From Zygnema cylindricum (lineage: Eukaryota; Streptophyta; Zygnematophyceae; Zygnematales; Zygnemataceae), in NCBI GenBank assembly GCA_037447655.1, contig JBBHKE010000190.1, positions 172,691 to 236,690 of the forward strand: DNA of 64,000 nucleotides, in the 5' to 3' direction. Position numbers and translations under genes: made by a program. Shown one piece after another: positions 56,535 through 64,000 of this stretch. The notes beneath the pieces were generated by a model. It was not told the DNA's origin, searched no databases, and worked only from the letters and a program-made list of their open reading frames with translations. Position 1 is the stretch's first letter, and every line of letters begins with the position of its first letter.

Positions 56535-58217
56535 TTACAAACAAAAATAAACAAAACACTCCCTCCCCTTTTTCCTTTTTCTTTTCTTTTTCCTTTTATA
56601 TAACTTATGAAATATGCTCTCGTATTTAAAACAATGCATTAGATGAAATGAAATAATAATTGCATCACACATTTCATTTAGCATCCCACTTATCATAAAT
56701 CCGAGCGAAGATTTTATCCACCTCATTTCTTTTCCATCCACACTTTCTAAATTTATTCCCAATAAATATTTATCCTCCCCTAAACCTTTCATTAAATATT
56801 CCTCTTCTTCCTTATCCTTTAAAACCCCTTCTAGTTTCACTTCTCCCCTTTCCTCGTAATCCGTTGAAGTCTCCCTTTCCGACCAGTTTTCTAATTCCAA
56901 ACTACCTATAAAATTATCCTCATTAATTTTATTTTTCCCGTTTTCACTTATTGATCCTAGTTCTGACTTTCTCATTTCTAAGTCATACACTTTACACTCC
57001 TCCACATCCTCAAGTACCTCCTCTCTCTTTACTTCCCTTATACCTCCAAAAGCACACTGTTGCCTTCGTGGAATTTCTGTGTACTTTTCTCTCTTCTCCA
57101 TTCTACCGATGTAAAGAAGCTCCAAGATTTTTTCATCCTCTTTCTCCTCTTCCCCTTCTTCCTCTTCATTCACACTCCAACTTCTAAGTTCTTCCAAACG
57201 AGGACACTCCTCCATATAGTGACCCGGTTTCCTACAAGCGAAGCAAACCCCCTTTTTCAAAGTTCCCCTTTCTTTTCCTCTCCCTCTCTTTCCACCGAAG
57301 TTCCGATAAGGTTTACCTTTGTCCTTCTTCCTTTCATCACGCTTCCGCTCGTCACCGCCGTTCCTCACATCACGCTTCCGCCAGTCACCACCAGCTGTAA
57401 ATGCAGTCACCCTTTCACTTCCCCTACGAAGCTCCAAAGTGCTTTCTCTCACAAGAATTATTCCCATGGTAATGCTCCAAGTCCACGAGGAGACATCCAT
57501 TCCCTGCATACGGTAAATGATGTCTTCGTACTCATAAGGAAGCTTTATGATTAGTGTATTAATCTTTCTCTCCTCAGATTCTACATATCCCGTACTAGCA
57601 AGCTCAACATATAACCCAGCAATATCATTGCAAAACTCTATCATGCTACCGCCTTTATAAACATAGGCCTCTATCTCTTGTCTTACTAACTGCTGCCTCT
57701 GTATAGTCTCACTCTTGTAAATCTGAATTAGTGTGTCCCAAATTTCCGACGACTTGGTTAGATTTAAAAGAGTGATAGCTATAGACTTAGACACATATCT
57801 AAGTATGAGATGTTTTGCTATAGTGTTTTTATATTCCCAAATTTTTCTATCATTTTCTTCAGTTTTTGGTTCAGTTATAACCCCCACAAGTGGAACCGTA
57901 GGCGAGAGCCTAGCTCCCCTCACCATAGGTGTCCCTTTATCCTTCTCCCCTATTTCCCCTTCCACGGTAATGATCTTCCCTTCCCCTTCCGTTGCACCTG
58001 AACTCCGGTTGGTTTTCTGGGCAGCCCCAGATGATTCTCCATAGTGATCTCCTCCAAAGCCCGGTGGCGGACACCTCACTTGTCCCGAAACAATTCCCCA
58101 CAAGTGCTTTTCGAAAAGTAATCCCTCCATCGTAAACTCCCAATAAGTGAAGTCTGTTCCATCAAACATAGGCACCCTAGATGGTGGGCCCATAACCTGA
58201 AATTCTATGGGCTCCAT
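56535..58217 (-). CDS. Array unit 1: Gag with fused pol remnants, intact
   Basis: From ATG 58217 (20 bases inside LTR 2) the frame gives 560 residues. Residues 1-230 are copia gag (VMGPPSRVPMFDGTDFTYWE, SEIWDTLIQIYKSETIQRQQ, FCNDIAGLYVELAS, IKLPYEYEDIIYRMQGMD). A basic Arg/Lys/Gly stretch precedes the knuckle CFACRKPGHYMEECP, which has all four ligands. Then come IPRRQQCAFGGI, matching the sequence just before the copia protease; ECKVYDLEM, matching integrase RVYDL; and MKGLGEDKYLLGINLE, matching reverse transcriptase MKDLGEAKYILGIQME. Protease, integrase core and the catalytic palm are absent. The product could make or join particles but not copy itself. The tail is Lys/Arg-rich. Confidence 0.85.
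   Translation of the reverse strand: MEPIEFQVMGPPSRVPMFDGTDFTYWEFTMEGLLFEKHLWGIVSGQVRCPPPGFGGDHYGESSGAAQKTNRSSGATEGEGKIITVEGEIGEKDKGTPMVRGARLSPTVPLVGVITEPKTEENDRKIWEYKNTIAKHLILRYVSKSIAITLLNLTKSSEIWDTLIQIYKSETIQRQQLVRQEIEAYVYKGGSMIEFCNDIAGLYVELASTGYVESEERKINTLIIKLPYEYEDIIYRMQGMDVSSWTWSITMGIILVRESTLELRRGSERVTAFTAGGDWRKRDVRNGGDERKRDERKKDKGKPYRNFGGKRGRGKERGTLKKGVCFACRKPGHYMEECPRLEELRSWSVNEEEEGEEEKEDEKILELLYIGRMEKREKYTEIPRRQQCAFGGIREVKREEVLEDVEECKVYDLEMRKSELGSISENGKNKINEDNFIGSLELENWSERETSTDYEERGEVKLEGVLKDKEEEEYLMKGLGEDKYLLGINLESVDGKEMRWIKSSLGFMISGMLNEMCDAIIISFHLMHCFKYESIFHKLYKRKKKRKRKKGRECFVYFCL
58182..58197 (-). promoter_or_regulatory. Half-tRNA primer site, array unit 1
   Basis: The plus strand reads TGGTGGGCCCATAACC, ending exactly at the base before LTR 2 (58198): 16 nt identical to the anticodon arm and loop of plant tRNA-iMet up to about position 40. 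It overlaps gag codons. Confidence 0.75.
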
Positions 58218-59508
58218 TGCCACACAGAATTCGCAGGTCCAAAGGAAGCTAATCTAGATAGTGCCGACTCCAAGTTAATATAAACCTAAATGATTGACCC
58301 CTTGACAATCAGAACCCCATTACAGCTTCACCCCTGTGAAGTAAGACTCTCTGTGTGCTCAGTTTCACTACAGAATGCAAAGTTAGAATATGAGTATAGG
58401 ATAACATTCCCCACTTTGACTTTCCCTTAGAAATGCAGCCACCCAGGCAGGCAAAAAACTCTGACCGAATACACCCCTGTGTAGCCTGGACTCCCTTGAG
58501 TCCGCAGCAACAAGAATCACTGAATTTGGTCAACTGAATTGATAGTTATGGCTGGCCAAAGTTTGACATTTATACAAGGTGCTCTCTGGGAGAGGCAGCT
58601 ACCTACCAAAAATATTCTAAGTTCTAAACCCCTCTCTAAACCCTCTAGTACTGAGGTACGGACCAATCACATTACTGTATAGTACATAAAGGTACAGATG
58701 CCGGTGTACCTTCTGTACGGACATCGTACGACATGGCTCAAAAGTCAACAATTGTCCTATCTGGATTCGCTCTTGTATTCTCCGGAATTCCTGCCTCCAA
58801 ATCTTATCTCTCCACGTGGCGCCAGGTCATGCCGCGTCAGAAAACGGTACCGTACAAGAAAGTACTAGTGCCGGAGTACTTTCTGTACGTACATTGTACG
58901 ATGTCGCCATAGTGCGACATTTGTCACTTCCGGATTTGTTTTCTGCCGTTCCGTAAATTCCGTAATCCAGTACGTTGTTGCCACGTGTCATCCGGAGTGG
59001 CGGAGTCCGCAAACCGCCAAATTGTCCTTTCCTCGAGACCGGCGCTAACCACGGCCGTCCGATTCATATAGAGATTAAATACGAACCGTCGAAACAAATG
59101 TCCGTACTATTTGTTTCGTCCGGTACTAATAGTACAACTGATTCTATGTTCGATAGACCGTAACCCAGTTAAATGGAATTCCCTACCTGTAATTATATAT
59201 ATATCTATCAAACCCTATATGTTCTAGTTCTGGTCCTAGACTAAATGGACAAAGCTAACTCCTATGGGACGATTCACCGACGGTTGGTACCAGGATCAAT
59301 TTCTGGGTCCGTCAACTGCCTTTTTGGTAAACATACCTTTATTATCTATTCCTGTCTCTCTGGAGAGCCTAGGCAGCCATGGCTCTAGCTCCCTTTCCAG
59401 CCTTCAGTGACTACGACAAGTGTGGGGGCTTGGAGAAGGGAGTCAGGGGCAGACTGCCTCTACTCTTTTCTATCTAATAAAGACCTAGAAAATACCCAAA
59501 TATCAACA
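58198..59508 (-). repeat. Array LTR 2
   Basis: 1311 bp, shared by units 1 and 2: it serves as 5' LTR of unit 1 and 3' LTR of unit 2. It differs from LTR 1 at scattered single bases. Confidence 0.9.
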
Positions 59509-59543
59509 CTCCCCTTATTTTCTAGTCTACTTCCTTTCAACTA

Positions 59544-61226
59544 TTACAAACAAAAATAAACAAAACACTCCCTCCCCTTTTTCCTTTTTCTTTTCTTTTT
59601 CCTTTTATATAACTTATGAAATATGCTCTCGTATTTAAAACAATGCATTAGATGAAATGAAATAATAATTGCATCACACATTTCATTTAGCATCCCACTT
59701 ATCATAAATCCGAGCGAAGATTTTATCCACCTCATTTCTTTTCCATCCACACTTTCTAAATTTATTCCCAATAAATATTTATCCTCCCCTAAACCTTTCA
59801 TTAAATATTCCTCTTCTTCCTTATCCTTTAAAACCCCTTCTAGTTTCACTTCTCCCCTTTCCTCGTAATCCGTTGAAGTCTCCCTTTCCGACCAGTTTTC
59901 TAATTCCAAACTACCTATAAAATTATCCTCATTAATTTTATTTTTCCCGTTTTCACTTATTGATCCTAGTTCTGACTTTCTCATTTCTAAGTCATACACT
60001 TTACACTCCTCCACATCCTCAAGTACCTCCTCTCTCTTTACTTACCTTATACCTCCAAAAGCACACTGTTGCCTTCGTGGAATTTCTGTGTACTTTTCTC
60101 TCTTCTCCATTCTACCGATGTGAAGAAGCTCCAAGATTTTTTCATCCTCTTTCTCCTCTTCCCCTTCTTCCTCTTCATTCACACTCCAACTTCTAAGTTC
60201 TTCCAAACGAGGACACTCCTCCATATAGTGACCCGGTTTCCTACAAGCGAAGCAAACCCCCTTTTTCAAAGTTCCCCTTTCTTTTCCTCTCCCTCTCTTT
60301 CCACCGAAGTTCCGATAAGGTTTACCTTTGTCCTTCTTCCTTTCATCACGCTTCCGCTCGTCACCGCCGTTCCTCACATCACGCTTCCGCCAGTCACCAC
60401 CAGTTGTAAATGCAGTCACCCTTTCACTTCCCCTACGAAGCTCCAAAGTGCTTTCTCTCACAAGAATTATTCCCATGGTAATGCTCCAAGTCCACGAGGA
60501 GACATCCATTCCCTGCATACGGTAAATGATGTCTTCGTACTCATATGGAAGCTTTATGATTAGTGTATTAATCTTTCTCTCCTCAGATTCTACATATCCC
60601 GTACTAGCAAGCTCAACATATAACCCAGCAATATCATTGCAAAACTCTATCATGCTACCGCCTTTATAAACATAGGCCTCTATCTCTTGTCTTACTAACT
60701 GCTGCCTCTGTATAGTCTCACTCTTATAAATCTGAATTAGTGTGTCCCAAATTTCCGACGACTTGGTTAGATTTAAAAGAGTGATAGCTATAGACTTAGA
60801 CACATATCTAAGTATGAGATGTTTTGCTATAGTGTTTTTATATTCCCAAATTTTTCTATCATTTTCTTCAGTTTTTGGTTCAGTTATAACCCCCACAAGT
60901 GGAACCGTAGGCGAGAGCCTAGCTCCCCTCACCATAGGTGTCCCTTTATCCTTCTCCCCTATTTCCCCTTCCACGGTAATGATCTTCCCTTCCCCTTCCG
61001 TTGCACCTGAACTCCGGTTGGTTTTCTGGGCAGCCCCAGATGATTCTCCATAGTGATCTCTTCCAAAGCCCGGTGGCGGACACCTCACTTGTCCCGAAAC
61101 AATTCCCCACAAGTGCTTTTCGAAAAGTAATCCCTCCATCGTAAACTCCCAATAAGTGAAGTCTGTTCCATCAAACATAGGCACCCTAGATGGTGGGCCC
61201 ATAACCTGAAATTCTATGGGCTCCAT
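59544..61226 (-). pseudogene. Array unit 2: Gag fused to pol remnants, single premature stop
   Basis: It has the same protein as unit 1, but a G-to-T change on the coding strand at 60044 turns GAA of the REVK motif into TAA, ending the protein at about 394 residues, after the zinc knuckle and GGIR. Downstream the frame is open again to 59544. The changed context reads AGGTAAGT, which is also a consensus 5' splice site. Confidence 0.9.
61191..61206 (-). promoter_or_regulatory. Half-tRNA primer site, array unit 2
   Basis: TGGTGGGCCCATAACC on the plus strand ends directly at LTR 3 (61207), as in unit 1. Confidence 0.75.
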
Positions 61227-62517
61227 TGCCACACAGAATTCGCAGGTCCAAAGGAAGCTAATCTAGATAGTGCCGACTCCAAGTTAATATAAACCTAAAT
61301 GATTGACCCCTTGACAATCAGAACCCCATTACAGCTTCACCCCTGTGAAGTAAGACTCTCTGTGTGCTCAGTTTCACTACAGAATGCAAAGTTAGAATAT
61401 GAGTATAGGATAACATTCCCCACTTTGACTTTCCCTTAGAAATGCAGCCACCCAGGCAGGCAAAAAACTCTGACCGACTACACCCCTGTGTAGCCTGGAC
61501 TCCCTTGAGTCCGCAGCAACAAGAATCACTGAATTTGGTCAACTGAATTGATAGTTATGGCTGGCCAAAGTTTGACATTTATACAAGGTGCTCTCTGGGA
61601 GAGGCAGCTACCTACCAAAAATATTCTAAGTTCTAAACCCCTCTCTAAACCCTCTAGTACTGAGGTACGGACCAATCACATTACTGTATAGTACATAAAG
61701 GTACAGATGCCGGTGTACCTTCTGTACGGACATCGTACGACATGGCTCAAAAGTCAACAATTGTCCTATCTGGATTCGCTCTTGTATTCTCCGGAATTCC
61801 TGCCTCCAAATCTTATCTCTCCACGTGGCGCCAGGTCATGCCGCGTCAGAAAACGGTACCGTACAAGAAAGTACTAGTGCCGGAGTACTTTCTGTACGTA
61901 CATTGTACGATGTCGCCATAGTGCGACATTTGTCACTTCCGGATTTGTTTTCTGCCGTTCCGTAAATTCCGTAATCCAGTACGTTGTTGCCACGTGTCAT
62001 CCGGAGTGGCGGAGTCCGCAAACCGCCAAATTGTCCTTTCCTCGAGACCGGCGCTAACCACGGCCGTCCGATTCATATAGAGATTAAATACGAACCGTCG
62101 AAACAAATGTCCGTACTATTTGTTTCGTCCGGTACTAATAGTACAACTGATTCTATGTTCGATAGACCGTAACCCAGTTAAATGGAATTCCCTACCTGTA
62201 ATTATATAAATATCTATCAAACCCTATATGTTCTAGTTCTGGTCCTAGACTAAATGGACAAAGCTAACTCCTATGGGACGATTCACCGACGGTTGGTACC
62301 AGGATCAATTTCTGGGTCCGTCAACTGCCTTTTTGGTAAACATACCTTTATTATCTATTCCTGTCTCACTGGAGAGCCTAGGCAGCCATGGCTCTAGCTC
62401 CCTTTCCAGCCTTCAGTGACTACGACAAGTGTGGGGGCTTGGAGAAGGGAGTCAGGGGCAATCTGCCTCTACTCTTTTCTATCTAATAAAGACCTAGAAA
62501 ATACCCAAATATCAACA
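61207..62517 (-). repeat. Array LTR 3
   Basis: 1311 bp, the 5' LTR of unit 2 and 3' LTR of unit 3, close to identical to LTR 2. Confidence 0.9.
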
Positions 62518-62552
62518 CTCCCCTTATTTTCTAGTCTACTTCCTTTCAACTA

Positions 62553-64000
62553 TTACAAACAAAAATAAACAAAACACTCCCTCCCCTTTTTCCTTTTTCT
62601 TTTCTTTTTCCTTTTATATAACTTATGAAATATGCTCTCATATTTAAAACAATGCATTAGATGAAATGAAATAATAATTGCATCACACATTTCATTTAGC
62701 ATGCCACTTATCATAAATCCGAGCGAAGATTTTATCCACCTCATTTCTTTTCCATCCACACTTTCTAAATTTATTCCCAATAAATATTTATCCTCCCCTA
62801 AACCTTTCATTAAATATTCCTCTTCTTCCTTATCCTTTAAAACCCCTTCTAGTTTCACTTCTCCCCTTTCCTCGTAATCCGTTGAAGTCTCCCTTTCCGA
62901 CCAGTTTTCTAATTCCAAACTACCTATAAAATTATCCTCATTAATTTTATTTTTCCCGTTTTCACTTATTGATCCTAGTTCTGACTTTCTCATTTCTAAG
63001 TCATACACTTTACACTCCTCCACATCCTCAAGTACCTCCTCTCTCTTTACTTCCCTTATACCTCCAAAAGCACACTGTTGCCTTCGTGGAATTTCTGTGT
63101 ACTTTTCTCTCTTCTCCATTCTACCGATGTGAAGAAGCTCCAAGATTTTTTCATCCTCTTTCTCCTCTTCCCCTTCTTCCTCTTCATTCACACTCCAACT
63201 TCTAAGTTCTTCCAAACGAGGACACTCCTCCATATAGTGACCCGGTTTCCTACAAGCGAAGCAAACCCCCTTTTTCAAAGTTCCCCTTTCTTTTCCTCTC
63301 CCTCTCTTTCCACCGAAGTTCCGATAAGGTTTACCTTTGTCCTTCTTCCTTTCATCACGCTTCCGCTCGTCACCGCCGTTCCTCACATCACGCTTCCGCC
63401 AGTCACCACCAGTTGTAAATGCAGTCACCCTTTCACTTCCCCTACGAAGCTCCAAAGTGCTTTCTCTCACAAGAATTATTCCCATGGTAATGCTCCAAGT
63501 CCACGAGGAGACATCCATTCCCTGCATACGGTAAATGATGTCTTCGTACTCATATGGAAGCTTTATGATTAGTGTATTAATCTTTCTCTCCTCAGATTCT
63601 ACATATCCCGTACTAGCAAGCTCAACATATAACCCAGCAATATCATTGCAAAACTCTATCATGCTACCGCCTTTATAAACATAGGCCTCTATCTCTTGTC
63701 TTACTAACTGCTGCCTCTGTATAGTCTCACTCTTATAAATCTGAATTAGTGTGTCCCGAATTTCCGACGACTTGGTTAGATTTAAAAGAGTGATAGCTAT
63801 AGACTTAGACACATATCTAAGTATAAGATGTTTTGCTATAGTGTTTTTATATTCCCAAATTTTTCTATCATTTTCTTCAGTTTTTGGTTTAGTTATAACC
63901 CCCACAAGTGGAACCGTAGGCGAGAGCCTAGCTCCCCTCACCATAGGTGTCCCTTTATCCTTCTCCCCTATTTCCCCTTCCACGGTAATGATCTTCCCTT
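62553..64000 (-). CDS. Array unit 3: Gag with fused pol remnants, N-terminus outside window
   Basis: It is open from the window edge to the stop at 62553, with the same knuckle, IPRRQQCAFG, VYDLEM and DKYLLGINLE blocks as unit 1. By the 3009-bp period its ATG would lie near 64235. Only scattered substitutions are seen (for example 63757, TGG to CGG on the coding strand). Confidence 0.85.
   Translation of the reverse strand, partial: GKIITVEGEIGEKDKGTPMVRGARLSPTVPLVGVITKPKTEENDRKIWEYKNTIAKHLILRYVSKSIAITLLNLTKSSEIRDTLIQIYKSETIQRQQLVRQEIEAYVYKGGSMIEFCNDIAGLYVELASTGYVESEERKINTLIIKLPYEYEDIIYRMQGMDVSSWTWSITMGIILVRESTLELRRGSERVTAFTTGGDWRKRDVRNGGDERKRDERKKDKGKPYRNFGGKRGRGKERGTLKKGVCFACRKPGHYMEECPRLEELRSWSVNEEEEGEEEKEDEKILELLHIGRMEKREKYTEIPRRQQCAFGGIREVKREEVLEDVEECKVYDLEMRKSELGSISENGKNKINEDNFIGSLELENWSERETSTDYEERGEVKLEGVLKDKEEEEYLMKGLGEDKYLLGINLESVDGKEMRWIKSSLGFMISGMLNEMCDAIIISFHLMHCFKYESIFHKLYKRKKKRKRKKGRECFVYFCL

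Larger units (their letters stand above)
55189..64000 (-). mobile_element. Tandem array of a non-autonomous copia-derived gag element, period 3009 bp
   Basis: LTRs of 1311 bp at 55189-56499, 58198-59508 and 61207-62517 alternate with 1698-bp internal regions at 56500-58197, 59509-61206 and 62518-end of window. Units differ by only a few bases. Ends TGAAATTC...CAACA, the half-tRNA primer site (58182-58197, 61191-61206) and the polypurine tract match those of copia C. LTR-LTR recombination or tandem integration would give this structure. The right boundary lies outside the window. Confidence 0.9.

Noticed and set aside
57060-57554. Plus-strand frames of 164 and 103 codons repeated in each array unit
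   Set aside because: They are antisense shadows of the Gag frame, rich in Ser/Pro/Leu/Phe because the sense strand is Glu/Lys/Arg-rich; their repetition follows from the 3009-bp period.

Overview
The window is nuclear DNA of a eukaryote, most likely of the green-plant lineage. The evidence is a spliced gene for the small subunit of TFIIE that resembles land-plant TFIIE-beta, degenerate CCCTAAA (plant-type telomere) repeats, a secreted single-LysM protein of plant style, Ty3 and Ty1/copia elements with plant-like domain order, and a primer site matching the 3' end of plant initiator tRNA-Met. The base composition, repeat density and element style remind me of a charophyte alga such as Chara; that is a guess, not a demonstration. 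No rRNA gene, functional tRNA gene, CRISPR array or bacterial-type operon was seen.

Layout. 1-3.6 kb: remnants of TIR elements (hAT-like, Mutator-like) and TA-flanked MITEs. 3.8-7.1 kb (+): four-exon TFIIE-beta gene, whose start region is duplicated 121 bp upstream next to telomere-like repeats. 7.1-9.3 kb: no gene; a (TCCCACTTTCAA)n minisatellite. 9.35-17.45 kb (-): decayed Ty3 element 1, with a solo LTR of another family in its gag region. 17.5-24.9 kb (-): a Ty3 chromovirus with both LTRs, tRNA-iMet primer site, gag-pol, chromodomain and an extra ORF of about 390 codons between pol and the 3' LTR. 25.0-29.0 kb (+): decayed copia elements, one with a 501-bp MITE whose empty site is present in the sister repeat. 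29.7-30.4 kb: purine tract. 30.6-31.5 kb (-): two-exon secreted LysM protein gene. 31.7-37.7 kb: nested DNA-transposon repeats and MITEs. 37.7-42.4 kb (-): decayed Ty3 element 2, cut by another solo LTR and then by a 10-N gap. 42.7-44.4 kb: MITE and fold-back repeat. 44.4-55.2 kb: nested copia elements B, C, D and a fragment. 55.19-64.0 kb (-): a 3009-bp tandem array, LTR-gag-LTR-gag-LTR-gag, running off the window.

The only cellular genes I support are TFIIE-beta and the LysM protein; nearly everything else is mobile DNA. The most interesting material is in the copia family at 44-64 kb. Its primer-binding site abuts the LTR and is complementary to the anticodon arm, not the 3' end, of initiator tRNA-Met (half-tRNA priming, as in Drosophila copia and yeast Ty5). 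Its gag ATG lies inside the LTR. A non-autonomous derivative keeps gag plus short pieces of pol in one long frame and is amplified as a tandem array. The adjacent full-length element C shares the primer site, the polypurine tract and LTR ends, so it represents the kind of element that could have mobilised the derivative.
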